Source of the DNA: Natrinema versiforme
GTDB taxonomy: Archaea; Halobacteriota; Halobacteria; Halobacteriales; Natrialbaceae
DNA length: 64,000 nucleotides
Assembly: GCF_005576615.1 (NCBI RefSeq)
Contig: NZ_CP040330.1
Coordinates: 2,790,001-2,854,000 of the forward strand
Reading direction: 5' to 3'
A program made the translations under genes and the position numbers. Under the pieces are notes generated by a model, which saw only the letters and a list, made by a program, of their open reading frames with translations, did not search any database and had not been told where the DNA came from. Position 1 is the stretch's first letter. Each line of letters begins with the position of its first letter. Positions 1-9,748 of this stretch are shown piece by piece.

Positions 1-546
1 GGTGGCCTCGACCGCGCGCTGCTGGCTGCGAGCGCCGTACTCGTCCTGTTCCTCGCGGCTGATATCGTACTCCTCGGCGACCTTCTCGGCGGTCATCCCC
101 ATCTGGAGGTTCTGCATCCCGTACTTCTCGTCGAGTTTCGGATACATCTCGCCGCTGTCGGCCGCACCCATCTTGACGCGGCTCATGCTCTCGACGCCGC
201 CGGCGATGACCGCGTCGTGGCGGCCAGCGGCGATCGAGTCCGCGGCGCTGATGATCGCCTGCGCGGAGGAGGCACACTGGCGGTCGATGGTCGTCGCCGG
301 AACCGACTCGCCGAGGGAAGAGAAGAGCGCGATCTGTCGTGCGATGTTCGTCCGCTGCTCCGAGCGCTGCTGGGCACAGCCCCACATCAGGTCGTCGACG
401 CCCTCGCCCTCGACGCCCGTCTCGGCGAGCATCTCGTCGACCAGCGGGATCGAGAGGTCTTCGCTGCGAATATCCGCGAGCGCACCGTCTTCTCTCCCCT
501 GTGCCGTTCTAACAGCGCTAACGATTACTGGTGTATTATCTGCCAT
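1..546 (-). CDS. Thiolase (acetyl-CoA C-acetyltransferase type), N-terminal part, runs off window
   Basis: This is the first 182 residues of a thiolase; the rest lies beyond the left edge. The family joins or cleaves acyl-CoA units in fatty-acid, ketone or isoprenoid metabolism in the cytoplasm. The N-terminus carries the family sequence ending in VRTAQG. The acylated cysteine lies in RQCASSAQA (Cys about 91), and GGVESMSR follows near residue 117. The ATG at 546 is the only sensible start. The reading frame stays open to base 1. Which of the several haloarchaeal thiolase paralogues it is cannot be told from half the protein. Confidence 0.93.
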   Translation of the reverse strand, partial: MADNTPVIVSAVRTAQGREDGALADIRSEDLSIPLVDEMLAETGVEGEGVDDLMWGCAQQRSEQRTNIARQIALFSSLGESVPATTIDRQCASSAQAIISAADSIAAGRHDAVIAGGVESMSRVKMGAADSGEMYPKLDEKYGMQNLQMGMTAEKVAEEYDISREEQDEYGARSQQRAVEAT

Positions 547-858
547 TGTATGACATCATTGTTCGTGTCGTAAATAGCTATCTCTGCCGGAAAGCGATCG
601 GTGCAAGCAGCGAAGAATGGAGACCTCGAGAAACACCAGTCGTGCCGCTCGAGCGAAACAGCCAGTTCCTCGAGCAGTCCGAAGACGGCGATGTCCGGAG
701 ACCAACTGTGTCGACGCCCATGATCGGGTCTTCCATTGGCGACGGAGCGCGAGCGCGAGGGCGAGATGCCGAGCTGTCAGTGGTGAACGTCGCCACTACT
801 TTCCGCTTTGAATATATTGTATCACAAAACTTATTGCATAGATTACCAGTCTAGTACT
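547..858. promoter_or_regulatory. Divergent intergenic region with promoter-like AT-rich patch
   Basis: These 312 bases separate the leftward thiolase from a rightward lipoprotein gene. Most of the stretch shows no convincing reading frame. A TATA-like run, AATATATT at 811-818, lies about 41 bases before the lipoprotein ATG and is the best candidate archaeal promoter. The AT-rich patch continues to the start codon. No clear operator was seen. Confidence 0.4.
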
Positions 859-1839
859 ATGGTTCGCCGCCGCCAGATTCTGCTCACGACACTCGCCGCC
901 GGAGCGACCGGTATCGCGGGCTGTACGAACGACGATACCTCCGACGACAGTACCGAACCCACCGACGAACAGGACGATGAACCGGACGACGACGGAACTC
1001 CGGCGGATCTCGAACGTCGAGGTGACGGTATCTACGAGGTCGATATCGGCGCGATCAGCGACGGGCAGGTACAGCTCCACGAGGGAGGGGTCACAGAGGG
1101 GACAGTGTCGTACGTTTCCCCGATCAGGATCGAGTGGATGTACGGTCACCTCCGGGACGCCGATGTCCCAGAGTCGTTCGAGATCGACCCGGTCCTCAAC
1201 ACGACCGACGACGCGGAGAACCTCTTTGTGGCACCGGTCTACGACGCCGACGCCGGGAACTGGACGATCAACGCCTACGCCGACGAGATCTACTACGAGA
1301 CACGGGAGAACCACCAGATCCACCTCGGGAAGTTCATGGGGGCCGTCGACGACCGGGAGATCGAGGAACACGACGCGGGGTTCACTGAACACCACGACGG
1401 CATCTACCGAGCGACCGTCGAGTTCGGCCCGACGCCGGGCGATTCCGAGGACCCCCGCATGGTTCACGTCTCGAACATGACCATCGAGGAGGCCGATAGC
1501 GACGAAACGGGTCCCGAAGTTGGCGGTTTCCTGAATCCGAACGTCATCGACCGCGATCCGCCCGAGGTTCCGTCCGTCGAGTTCTCGTTCGAGTACGACG
1601 ACGCGGCCCAGCGAGTCACGATTACTCACGAGAGCGGTGAGACGCTCGACGGTGAGTCGACGTGGACCGTCCTCGGCGGCGATCCCACCGACAAGCAGTT
1701 CTCCGGCGAAATCGCACCCGGCGATCAGCTCACCGTCGCGGTGACGGACGCGAGCCCGGGTGACGTACTCATGATCGCCTGGACCGGTCCCGAAACGGAC
1801 GACGGAATTCCGCTCGGTAGCGTCGAGATTCCGGAGTGA
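859..1839 (+). CDS. Secreted lipoprotein of unknown function
   Basis: A 326-residue protein anchored outside the cell. It starts MVRRRQILLTT and reaches a lipobox-like GIAGC at about residue 22, followed by a long Asp/Glu/Thr-rich linker typical of haloarchaeal lipoproteins. The rest looks like two beta-rich domains, the second at about residues 220-326. The region before the second domain resembles haloarchaeal proteins annotated as periplasmic iron-binding-like (DUF7350 type), but I cannot confirm this by eye. The ATG at 859 is preferred over an upstream in-frame GTG at 808 because only the shorter protein begins with the signal peptide. It runs tail-to-tail with aroA, one base apart. Confidence 0.75.
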   Translation: MVRRRQILLTTLAAGATGIAGCTNDDTSDDSTEPTDEQDDEPDDDGTPADLERRGDGIYEVDIGAISDGQVQLHEGGVTEGTVSYVSPIRIEWMYGHLRDADVPESFEIDPVLNTTDDAENLFVAPVYDADAGNWTINAYADEIYYETRENHQIHLGKFMGAVDDREIEEHDAGFTEHHDGIYRATVEFGPTPGDSEDPRMVHVSNMTIEEADSDETGPEVGGFLNPNVIDRDPPEVPSVEFSFEYDDAAQRVTITHESGETLDGESTWTVLGGDPTDKQFSGEIAPGDQLTVAVTDASPGDVLMIAWTGPETDDGIPLGSVEIPE

Positions 1840-1840
1840 G

Positions 1841-3145
1841 CTACCGTCCGTCGTCGCGCTCGAGGGCCACGCCTAACTTCTCGAGCACGCCGAAGAAGCC
1901 GGGGAACGAGACGTCGACGTGGTCGGCACCCTCGATGGTGGTCTCGCCGTCGGCCGCGAGGCCGGCGAGTGCGAGCGCCATGATGATCCGGTGATCGTCG
2001 CACCCGGAGACGGTCGCCCCCTCGAGGACCGAGTCGCCGCCGTGAACCGTCAGCGAATCCTGCTCTTCGGTCGTCTCGACGCCCAGCTTTCCTAACTCCT
2101 CGGCCATCGCGCTCACGCGGTCGGTCTCCTTGTAGCGGACGTGCTCGGCGTTCGTAATCTTCGTCTCACCGTCCGCGACCGCGCCCAGCGTTGCGATCGT
2201 CGGGAGCAGGTCGGGCGTGTCTTCGACGTCGACCTCGATCCCAGAGAGCGGGGCCGTCGAGACATCGATCGTCCCCTCGTCGCGGTTCCAGTCCACGTCG
2301 GCACCCATCCGCTCGACGATGTCGACGATGGCGCTGTCGCCCTGCGCGCTGGGGTGTGCGCCCTCGATGCGGACGCCGTCGCCGTCGCGGCCGGCGATCG
2401 CACCCGCCGCGAGCGGATACGAGATCGACGAGAAGTCGCCGGGGACCGCGTACTCGCCGTCGGCGGGCGCGTACGATTGCCCGCCGTCGACGGCGAACCC
2501 GGTCTCCGTCTGTCGGGCCTCGACGCCGAAGTCTGCGAGCACCTCGAGCGTGATATCGACGTAGGGCGCGGACTTGAGTTCCGTCTCGAGGTCGATTTCG
2601 ATCCCCTCGTCGGTGACCGCGCCGGCCATGAGCAGAGCCGTGATGTACTGCGAGGACACGTCGCCGGGGATCGACACCTCGCCGCCCGCGAGGGGGCCGG
2701 TGACGACCAGCGGGGCCTGCCCGTTCCCGCGGGTGCTCTCGGCCTCGGCGTCGAGGGCGGAAAGCGCCTCGAGCAGCGGGCCCTGCGGCCGCGAGCGCAG
2801 GGACTCGTCGCCGGTCAGGACCGTGATCCCGTCGGCCAGCGCCGCCGCGGCGGTGACGAGTCGCATGGTCGTCCCGCTGTTCGCACAGTCGATGACGTCC
2901 GCCGGCACGTCGGGACGGCCGCCGAAGCCGTCGACCGCGAGCGTGCCGTCCGCAGCCCGGTCGACGTCGCCGCCGAACAGTTCGACCGCGCGAGCGGTCG
3001 CCTGCGTGTCCGCGCTCCAGAGGGCGTCGCGGACGGTCGCGCCGTCGGCGTAGCCCGCGGCGAGGATCGCCCGGTGGGTGTAGCTCTTCGAGGGCGGTGC
3101 CCGCGCCGTGCCGGCGACGCTCGAGGGCGTGATCGTGACGTTCAT
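1841..3145 (-). CDS. aroA: 3-phosphoshikimate 1-carboxyvinyltransferase (EPSP synthase)
   Basis: This is the shikimate-pathway enzyme that transfers enolpyruvate from PEP to shikimate-3-phosphate, the step before chorismate. Its 434 residues match the usual family length. Recognisable family motifs are PSKSYTHRA at residues 18-26, NSGTTMRL at 89-96 and SRPQGPLL (substrate binding), and CDDHRI near residue 385. It begins MNVTITPS, as haloarchaeal AroA does. It is the last gene before a convergent lipoprotein. A TyrA-type dehydrogenase of the same aromatic pathway lies 58 kb away in this window, so the pathway genes are dispersed here. Confidence 0.97.
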   Translation of the reverse strand: MNVTITPSSVAGTARAPPSKSYTHRAILAAGYADGATVRDALWSADTQATARAVELFGGDVDRAADGTLAVDGFGGRPDVPADVIDCANSGTTMRLVTAAAALADGITVLTGDESLRSRPQGPLLEALSALDAEAESTRGNGQAPLVVTGPLAGGEVSIPGDVSSQYITALLMAGAVTDEGIEIDLETELKSAPYVDITLEVLADFGVEARQTETGFAVDGGQSYAPADGEYAVPGDFSSISYPLAAGAIAGRDGDGVRIEGAHPSAQGDSAIVDIVERMGADVDWNRDEGTIDVSTAPLSGIEVDVEDTPDLLPTIATLGAVADGETKITNAEHVRYKETDRVSAMAEELGKLGVETTEEQDSLTVHGGDSVLEGATVSGCDDHRIIMALALAGLAADGETTIEGADHVDVSFPGFFGVLEKLGVALERDDGR

Positions 3146-3300
3146 GCTCGCTCTGTGGAGTGGCCGCGCCTTACCGATACCGATCCCAGCAGTATCGACT
3201 CGAGGCGAGCGGTTCGGGTCCGAATTCGGTCAGAGCGCGTCTGTGTCCGTCGATCGGAGGGCAAATGGAAGAATCCGATTTAGGCGAAAACGACGCCGAA

Positions 3301-4440
3301 TTACGGACAGCCGATCGAGGCCGCGATCTCCCGCAGCGGGTCGTCCGCGACCAGACTCGAGACTTCGTAGCTCACGTCGCCACAGTCCCAGAAGATGCTC
3401 TGAATCCGGCCGTCCCGGTAGTAGGCCGTCCGGCCGTCGATCTCAATCTCCTCGAGGAGGGTCGGTTTGAATCGCGGTTCCTCGCGGACGACGACGAAGA
3501 GTTCGCGGGCGACGACGTTCGGATCGTCGTACCACAGCGTCGTCGTCGTGCCGCCGTACTCGTCGGCCCGCTCGACGACGGTGATTCGATCGGAGAGATA
3601 CGCGTCGGGAACGTCCGAGTCCGGCAGGTCGTACGGGACTGCATCCTCGGCGACCTCGACCGAGCGGAAGATCCCCGCCGGCTTCGACCCGTCGGTGACG
3701 ACATCGGCGTCGGCCGGCGGCTGGTAGGTGAACGTTTTCGGCTTCAGCCCCTCGTCGATCGCGAGGTCCTCGTACGTGACGGTCAGACTGTAGCGCGTCT
3801 CCTCGCCGTCGCTGACCTCGTTTCGCTCCTTGACCGGATACCGGTACTCGTCGTCGATCCAGACCGTCCGCGAGACGTCTAGCTCCTCGAGATCGCCCGG
3901 CGACAGCGGAACGGCGTACGTCGTGTCCCCGACGACGAGATCGATCCGCCGCCCCGTCTCGTCGAGCGGCGGCCGCGTTTCGATGATGTGGGCGTCGCGT
4001 CCGTCGACGGTCGCCGTCCCGCCGTAGCCGAGCCGATAGTCCGCGAGGAGGGTCTCGAGTACCTGCAGCGTGCGGTCGGCGTCGACCTTGGTCCCGTGAA
4101 ACTGGACGTCCACCATGTCCGTCTCCGGGTTGTACTCCCACGTGACCTCCCGGTTGGTCACGATGACCGAGTCGGCCGGTACGTCCGGATCGGTCGACTC
4201 GATGACCTCGATCCGCTGATTGGCCGGCGGCTTCCGGGCGACCCGCTCCGTGCGCTCGACGGTCTCGTCCGGGGTTTCGACCGTCACGGTTCGTCGGGCC
4301 TCGAGGTCGGTCATGTGACGGCGCGTCTCGATCGCGTCCCGGACGAAATCAGCACTCGAGGGGGAGTCGTCGGCCGGCGAACTGACACAGCCGGCGAGTG
4401 CGATCGCGGCCCCCGCTGCCAGAATCCGGCGACGGTTCAT
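3301..4440 (-). CDS. LolA-like lipoprotein
   Basis: A 379-residue exported lipoprotein. MNRRRILAAGAAIALAGC is a short signal with a lipobox (LAGC, Cys18), after which a Ser/Asp-rich linker leads into a long beta-rich domain. The pattern of alternating strands (for example SVIVTNREVTWEYNP and RYPVKERNEV) resembles the incomplete beta-barrel of LolA/LolB-type lipoprotein carriers, which haloarchaea encode without having an outer membrane. The client is unknown. The gene is divergent from the M24 peptidase, with about 100 bases between them, and is unlikely to share an operon. Confidence 0.78.
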   Translation of the reverse strand: MNRRRILAAGAAIALAGCVSSPADDSPSSADFVRDAIETRRHMTDLEARRTVTVETPDETVERTERVARKPPANQRIEVIESTDPDVPADSVIVTNREVTWEYNPETDMVDVQFHGTKVDADRTLQVLETLLADYRLGYGGTATVDGRDAHIIETRPPLDETGRRIDLVVGDTTYAVPLSPGDLEELDVSRTVWIDDEYRYPVKERNEVSDGEETRYSLTVTYEDLAIDEGLKPKTFTYQPPADADVVTDGSKPAGIFRSVEVAEDAVPYDLPDSDVPDAYLSDRITVVERADEYGGTTTTLWYDDPNVVARELFVVVREEPRFKPTLLEEIEIDGRTAYYRDGRIQSIFWDCGDVSYEVSSLVADDPLREIAASIGCP

Positions 4441-4540
4441 ACGCGGTGATTACCTCCTTTATTGATAAGTTTGTGGATTCGAATCGATCCGAACGGCTGA
4501 GATCCACGGGATTATGTACGCCGACGTTACAGATTCGCAC

Positions 4541-5737
4541 ATGAACGTCGATGTCGACCTCTCCGCGCTTCGCGAGTATTTCGAGGCCGAAGGCGTAGAC
4601 GGCTATCTCATCGATGACGACGCCTCGGACTCCGACCAGCGGTACGTCTCCGGCTTTACCGCCCCGGACCCCTACCAGACGCTGGTGACCCGAGACGGCG
4701 TCCACCTGCTCGTCTCGGGACTCGAGTACGGGCGGGCGAGCGCGGACGCGAACGCCGATTCGGTCACCCGGCGGGCGGCGTACGACTACCAGCGGCTGGT
4801 CGCCGAACACGGCCAGTACGAGGGCAAAATCCGCACGCTCGCCGCCTTTCTCGAGGCCCACGACGTCGAATCGATCGCGGTCCCGCGGAACTTTCCGACG
4901 GGGACCGCGGACGGTCTGCGGGAGTTCGGCCTCGGCGTGACGGTCGAACGCGAGGGGATCATCGCGACTATCCGCGCGACGAAAACCGATTGGGAGGTCG
5001 ACCAGATCCGGGCGAGCCAGCGAGCCAACGAGGCCGCGATGGCGAGAGCCGAGGAGCTGATCGCGACCGCCGATATCGAGGACGGGATTCTCGTCCGCGA
5101 CGGCGACCCGCTCACCAGCGAGCGAGTCACGGAGGAGATCGAGGTCACCCTGCTCCGCCACGGCTGTGGGTTAGACGAGACTATCGTCGCCTGCGGAGCC
5201 GACGGCGCGGATCCCCACGACCGCGGCAGCGGCCCGCTCGAGCCCGACGAGTTGATCGTGATCGACATTTTCCCGCGGGACAAGGAGACGGGCTACTTCG
5301 CGGACATGACCCGAACGTTCGCCCGCGGCGACCCCGGCGAGGAAGCCCGCCGGCGCTACGAGGTCACTCGCGACGCGTACGAGGCCGCCCTCGAGACCGT
5401 CGAAGCCGGCGTGACGGGAGCCGACGTGCACGGCACAGCCTGTGACGTGATCGAGGACGCGGGCTACGAGACCCTGCGGAGCGATCCGAACGCCGAGACC
5501 GGCTTCATCCACAGCACGGGCCACGGCGTCGGCCTCGACATCCACGAGGAGCCGAGCGTCTCGCCCGCCGGTGGCGACCTCGAGCCGGGTCACGTCATCT
5601 CGATCGAACCCGGCATCTACGATCCCGCGGTCGGCGGCGTCCGCATCGAGGACCTGATCGTCGTCACCGAAGACGGCTACGAGAACCTGACCGAGTATCG
5701 GATCGGGCTCGAGCCGACCGCCGACGGGGAACGGTAG
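4541..5737 (+). CDS. M24-family metallopeptidase (Xaa-Pro aminopeptidase type)
   Basis: This cytoplasmic peptidase probably removes N-terminal residues before proline. It has 398 residues: an N-terminal creatinase-like domain (about 1-140) and a C-terminal pita-bread domain. The expected dinuclear metal ligands are visible: Asp in VIDIFPRDK, Asp in YFADMTRTF, His in STGHGVGLDIHE, Glu in ISIEPGIYDP and Glu in GGVRIEDL. The ATG at 4541 (MNVDVDLSALREYF) is preferred because family members begin close to this point. An in-frame ATG at 4514 would add nine residues. No operon partner is evident. Confidence 0.92.
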   Translation: MNVDVDLSALREYFEAEGVDGYLIDDDASDSDQRYVSGFTAPDPYQTLVTRDGVHLLVSGLEYGRASADANADSVTRRAAYDYQRLVAEHGQYEGKIRTLAAFLEAHDVESIAVPRNFPTGTADGLREFGLGVTVEREGIIATIRATKTDWEVDQIRASQRANEAAMARAEELIATADIEDGILVRDGDPLTSERVTEEIEVTLLRHGCGLDETIVACGADGADPHDRGSGPLEPDELIVIDIFPRDKETGYFADMTRTFARGDPGEEARRRYEVTRDAYEAALETVEAGVTGADVHGTACDVIEDAGYETLRSDPNAETGFIHSTGHGVGLDIHEEPSVSPAGGDLEPGHVISIEPGIYDPAVGGVRIEDLIVVTEDGYENLTEYRIGLEPTADGER

Positions 5738-5798
5738 ACCGCCGCGGGTTCGGTGATGTATCGGTTCGGACCGGAATGTCGTCTCTGACACTGCGGCG

Positions 5799-6221
5799 TC
5801 AGTCGTCGTCCGCCGAATACGACGTGCGGGCGTTCGAGGAAGCGCCGGTCGATGAGTCTTCGACCCGTTCTAGCACGGCGATCGTCCCCGCGGCGTACGC
5901 GACTACGCCGGCACCCGTGACGAGGAACCCGAGTCCGAGCCGTAGCTCCTCGGAAACCGGGAGCGCCGGACTCACCCCCGTGAGAGCGGCGAGGGTAACG
6001 AGTCCGATGCTGAGCCCCGTCCACCGCTTATCGGCCCACGTTTCGCCCGTGGCGTATGCTGGATACAGACGGCCGATGCGGAAGGTGAGTCCGAGCCCGC
6101 AGGCCCAGCACAGCCCGGCTACGAGCGCGAGGCTGGCGTATCCGCTGAGCCAGTAGATCCCGGCCCCGATTCCGCCTCCGAGCAAGAGAGCGATGAGGGT
6201 GTGTCGACGGGCGCGTTGCAT
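5799..6221 (-). CDS. Small four-helix membrane protein, unknown function
   Basis: A 140-residue integral membrane protein. Four hydrophobic stretches are visible at about residues 8-26, 30-46, 67-84 and 93-115, with an acidic/serine cytoplasmic tail. No catalytic motif and no family were recognised. It stands alone between the M24 peptidase and the aldo/keto reductase. The codon pattern and GC content match the host chromosome, so it is probably a true gene. Confidence 0.7.
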   Translation of the reverse strand: MQRARRHTLIALLLGGGIGAGIYWLSGYASLALVAGLCWACGLGLTFRIGRLYPAYATGETWADKRWTGLSIGLVTLAALTGVSPALPVSEELRLGLGFLVTGAGVVAYAAGTIAVLERVEDSSTGASSNARTSYSADDD

Positions 6222-6333
6222 AGTGGCGGAAACGTTCGACTGTCAGATAAATGTAATCGAATATACGTTATTGGTACTCGCTGTGACCCTCGCTTCGGGT
6301 ACCGAAACGGAGTCGAGCCACGACGATCCTGAG

Positions 6334-7350
6334 TCAGCGATAGCCGCCGTCGTCTGCCCCGCGAGCGGCGTCGATCCGCTCGAACTGCTCGTCGCTCAAC
6401 TCGAGGTCGACCGCGCCGACGTTCTCTTCGAGTTGGTCGGTCGTCCGCGCGCCGACGATCGGCACGCAGGTAACCCGGTCTTGCTCCATCAGCCAGCGCA
6501 GCGAGACCTGTGCGGGTGTGGCATCGATTTCGTCGGCAACGGTCTCAACGGCCTCGAGGACGTCCCACGCGGTGTCGCTCGTGTAGCGGTCCTCGAACAG
6601 GTCGGTGAGGCTGCCGCGGGCGCCGTCGGGTGCGATGACGGTCCCGTCGTCGGCCCGCTCGTACTTTCCGGTGAGGAAGCCGCCGGCCAGCGGCGAGTAC
6701 GGACAGACGGCGATGTCCTGATCGGCACAGACGTCGAGGTAATCGCCCACGTCGTCCGTATCGGCCGCGTTGAACATCGGCTGAGTCACGTCGAAGCGCT
6801 CGAGGCCCTCGGCGTCGCTCGTCCACAGCGCCTTGGTGAGCTTCCAGGCGGCCATGCTCGAGGCCCCCAGATAGTGGACCTTCCCCTCCCGGACGAGTTC
6901 GGTCAGCGTCTGCATGGTCTCCCGGATCGGCGTGGTCTCGTCCCAGCGGTGGATGTAGTACAGGTCGAGGTAGTCGGTTCCGAGCCGCTCTAAGGTGCCC
7001 TCGATCTGGGCGCGGATGTGCTTGCGCCCGAGCCCGGAGTCGTTCGGTCCGGGTTCGCCGCGACCGTCGAACGGGAAGTAGACCTTCGAGGCGAGGACGA
7101 CGTCCTCGCGGTGGATATCGCGGTCCTCGAGCCACTCGCCGATCCACTTCTCGCTGGTGCCGTTCGGATCGCCGTAGACGTTCGCGGTGTCGATGAAGTT
7201 GATGCCGCGATCCCAGGCGGTGTCGAGCAGTTCGTGGGCCTCCTCGCGGTCAGTTTCGACGGTGCCGTCGCTCTCCTTTCCGAAGCGCCACGTGCCGAAG
7301 CAAAGTTTCGAGACTGTCGTACCCGTATCGCCGAGCGTGGTGTACTCCAT
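6334..7350 (-). CDS. Aldo/keto reductase
   Basis: An NAD(P)H-dependent oxidoreductase of the TIM-barrel AKR superfamily, 338 residues. It shows MEYTTLGDTGTTVSKLCFGT at the start, the catalytic Asp and Tyr in NFIDTANVYGD, the Lys in LASKVYFPF, and the His in LDLYYIHRWD. C-terminal cofactor-binding residues follow in CVPIVGARTTDQLEEN. The ATG at 7350 fits the family start; an upstream ATG at 7377 would add nine residues. The substrate cannot be told from sequence; general aldehyde or sugar reduction is typical. Confidence 0.92.
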   Translation of the reverse strand: MEYTTLGDTGTTVSKLCFGTWRFGKESDGTVETDREEAHELLDTAWDRGINFIDTANVYGDPNGTSEKWIGEWLEDRDIHREDVVLASKVYFPFDGRGEPGPNDSGLGRKHIRAQIEGTLERLGTDYLDLYYIHRWDETTPIRETMQTLTELVREGKVHYLGASSMAAWKLTKALWTSDAEGLERFDVTQPMFNAADTDDVGDYLDVCADQDIAVCPYSPLAGGFLTGKYERADDGTVIAPDGARGSLTDLFEDRYTSDTAWDVLEAVETVADEIDATPAQVSLRWLMEQDRVTCVPIVGARTTDQLEENVGAVDLELSDEQFERIDAARGADDGGYR

Positions 7351-7408
7351 GGGCACAGGTTCGTCCGCAGGGTGCAAAACGGATGGGGAAGCGGCGAGCG
7401 AGCGTCGG

Positions 7409-7585
7409 TCACTCGAGCGCGGTGACGATTCGTCGAACGCGGACGCGATGGGACCGCGAGCGGTCCTCTCGTCGTTCCGAAATGATCCGCTCGAGTTCGG
7501 TCGCTGTCTCGTCGGTCAGGGTGCCGTAGTACTCCTCGAGTCCGGTCACGTCTCCGTGTTTGGGTTCGAACAGGAAAACGCTCAC
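7409..7585 (-). CDS. Small acidic/basic protein, possible translationally coupled gene
   Basis: A possible 58-residue protein that starts at a GTG sharing one base with the TAG stop of the upstream LLM oxidoreductase gene (TAGTG). The sequence begins MSVFLFEPKHGDVTG and is followed by a helix-rich segment (ETATELERIISERRED) and a basic tail. No family was recognised. The stop-start coupling and the helical, charged composition argue for a real gene; the short length and absence of a known domain argue for caution. Confidence 0.45.
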   Translation of the reverse strand: MSVFLFEPKHGDVTGLEEYYGTLTDETATELERIISERREDRSRSHRVRVRRIVTALE

Positions 7586-8538
7586 TAGAACGACGGCAGT
7601 ACCTCCTCCTCGTAGAACTCGATCGCCTTCTCCTGTTCCTCGCCGATCTGGTGGAAGTAGACGTGATCGTAGCCGGCGTCGATTGCCTGCTCGATGCTGT
7701 CGATGTGGGCCTGTGGGTCCGGCTCGGTGGCCGTGCCGGCCTCGGCGATGTCCTCTTTCTCGACCATCTGGGCGGCCTGTTCGAAGTGGGCCGGCGTCGG
7801 GAGTTCCTGCCCGAGTTCGCCCGAAATCGAGCCGTTTGGCCACTGCTCGTAGATCGTCTCGATCGCCTCCTCCTCGCTGTCTGCGTAGCAGCCGTGGAGT
7901 TGGGTGTACTTCGGCCCCTCGCCGCCGGCCTCCTCGTAGGCCTCGACCGGCTCCGATTTGGGGCCGGAACACCAGAGCCCGTCGGCGGTCTCGGCGACCC
8001 ACTGGGCCGTCTGCGGGCCGAACGCGCTCCCGATCGTCGTCGGCTGCTCGTCGGGAACCGTATAGAGCCGCGCGTTCTCGACCGTGTAGTACTCGCCGTG
8101 GTGGCTCGTCGTCTCGCCGGTCCAGAGCGACCGCATCACGTCCATCGCCTCGTCCAACATCTCGAGGCGAACGTCGTGTTCGGGCCAGCGCTCGCCGGTG
8201 ACGTGCTCGTTCAGGTTCTCGCCGGTGCCGACGCCGAACGTGAAGCGATCGCCGAGCATCTCGTCGACGGTGGCGACCGCGTGGGCGACGTTGACCGGAT
8301 GGATCCGGATCGTCGGGCAGGTGACGCCGACGCCGACCTCGATCTCGTCGGTCGCGGTCGCGATCCCGCCCAGCGTCGACCAGACGAACGGCGACTCGCC
8401 CTGCGCGGAGACCCACGGATGGAAGTGATCCGAAATCGAGAGGAAGTCGAAGCCGGCGTCCTCCGCCTTGCGGGCGATATCGACCAGTTCCTGCGGACCG
8501 AACTCCTCGCTCGAGAGGGTGTATCCGAGTTTGACCAT
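7585..8538 (-). CDS. F420-dependent LLM-class oxidoreductase (TIGR03557-like)
   Basis: A 317-residue member of the bacterial-luciferase-like (LLM) family, most likely using the deazaflavin F420, which haloarchaea make. It begins MVKLGYTLSSEEFGPQELVD and contains FDFLSISDHFHPW and GTGENLNEHVTGERWP, characteristic of the F420-binding glucose-6-phosphate dehydrogenase-like subgroup. Activity on glucose-6-phosphate is not implied. It appears to be followed by a coupled small ORF. Confidence 0.9.
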   Translation of the reverse strand: MVKLGYTLSSEEFGPQELVDIARKAEDAGFDFLSISDHFHPWVSAQGESPFVWSTLGGIATATDEIEVGVGVTCPTIRIHPVNVAHAVATVDEMLGDRFTFGVGTGENLNEHVTGERWPEHDVRLEMLDEAMDVMRSLWTGETTSHHGEYYTVENARLYTVPDEQPTTIGSAFGPQTAQWVAETADGLWCSGPKSEPVEAYEEAGGEGPKYTQLHGCYADSEEEAIETIYEQWPNGSISGELGQELPTPAHFEQAAQMVEKEDIAEAGTATEPDPQAHIDSIEQAIDAGYDHVYFHQIGEEQEKAIEFYEEEVLPSF

Positions 8539-8761
8539 TCTCGGCTCGCTACCACGAACTGACCGGTAACGGTTGAGCCTGCGAGGGCAAGAGCGCGGGC
8601 GCGGTTCGGAGGTGCGCGGTTCGGAACGAACGAAGTGAGTGAGAACCGCGATGCGAACGGCGACGCCGTGAGCGATATCCGTATTCGAACGTGGACGACA
8701 CCGTCCGTGAGTCCTTGCGAGAATCGAACCCCTTACCCGCGATGCGCGGGAACCGCTCCGT

Positions 8762-9748
8762 ATGGAAGCCGTAGTCGACGCGACGGATCTCGAGAAGCGC
8801 TACGGCGAGACGACGGCGCTCGCGGGGGCGTCGCTGTCCGTCGAGGCCGGCGAGGTCTTCGCGCTGATCGGCCCGAACGGGGCCGGCAAGACGACGCTCG
8901 TCCGCGCGCTGACGGGAACGACCGACCCGGACGACGGAACGGCACGAATTCTCGGCGAGACGCCGTCGGCCGTCGACCGCGACCGGCTCGGCGTGTTGCC
9001 ACAGGAGTTCTCGCCGCCCGCCCGGCTCAGCGCGCGCGAACTGCTGGCCTATTACGCGGGCCTCTACGACGACGCGCGGGACCCCGACGACGTCCTCGCG
9101 GATGTCGGCCTCGTCGACGCCGGCGAGACGTGGTACGAGGATCTCTCGGGCGGCCAGCAGCGTCGGGCCTGCGTCGGCTCCACGCTGGTCAACGACCCCG
9201 ACCTGCTCTTCCTCGACGAGCCGACGACCGGCATCGACCCCGCCGGTCGCCGCACCGTCTGGCGGCTGATCGAGGACCTCGCCGACGCCGGGACGACCGT
9301 CGTCCTGACCACCCACGACATGGCCGAGGCCGAACGCCTCGCCGACCGCGTCGGCCTGCTCGCCGACGGCCGCCTCGTCGCGCAGGGAACGCCCGAGGCG
9401 CTCGTCCGCGACCACGGCGGCTCGAGCCGGCTCACGGTCGAAACGGCCGCCGATTTGGACGCCTTCGCCGACCTCGAGTACCCGGTCGAACGCCCGGACC
9501 GCGGCCGGGGCCGCAATCCGGAGAAGGCGGTCGTCGTCCGCGACATCGATCCCGCCGCGATCGGCGCGGTGGTCGACTACCTCGAGGCGCGGGACATCGA
9601 GTACACCGAACTCTCGTGGGCCGAACCCGACCTCGAGGATGTCTATCTCTCCCTGGCCGATACGGCGGAACGCGAGCGGACTGATCGTCTCGAGGGCGAG
9701 CGCGGAGCCGACGACTCCGATCTCGCACGTGCGGGTGAGACGGCATGA
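8762..9748 (+). CDS. ABC transporter ATP-binding protein (ABC-2 exporter)
   Basis: The ATPase subunit of an ABC-2 type efflux system, 328 residues. Walker A is GPNGAGKTT at residues 37-45. The signature LSGGQQRR and Walker B LLFLDEPT follow in order, then the switch histidine in TTHDMAEAE. A C-terminal extension of about 100 residues is typical of DrrA/NatA-type subunits. The gene overlaps the permease gene by four bases (ATGA), so the two are translationally coupled. The cargo is unknown: drug, lipid or sodium export are all possible. Confidence 0.95.
   Translation: MEAVVDATDLEKRYGETTALAGASLSVEAGEVFALIGPNGAGKTTLVRALTGTTDPDDGTARILGETPSAVDRDRLGVLPQEFSPPARLSARELLAYYAGLYDDARDPDDVLADVGLVDAGETWYEDLSGGQQRRACVGSTLVNDPDLLFLDEPTTGIDPAGRRTVWRLIEDLADAGTTVVLTTHDMAEAERLADRVGLLADGRLVAQGTPEALVRDHGGSSRLTVETAADLDAFADLEYPVERPDRGRGRNPEKAVVVRDIDPAAIGAVVDYLEARDIEYTELSWAEPDLEDVYLSLADTAERERTDRLEGERGADDSDLARAGETA

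Noticed and set aside
2141-3283. Long plus-strand frame antisense to aroA
   Set aside because: It mirrors the high third-position GC of aroA on the other strand, is Arg/Asp-rich with no domain, and aroA is certain.
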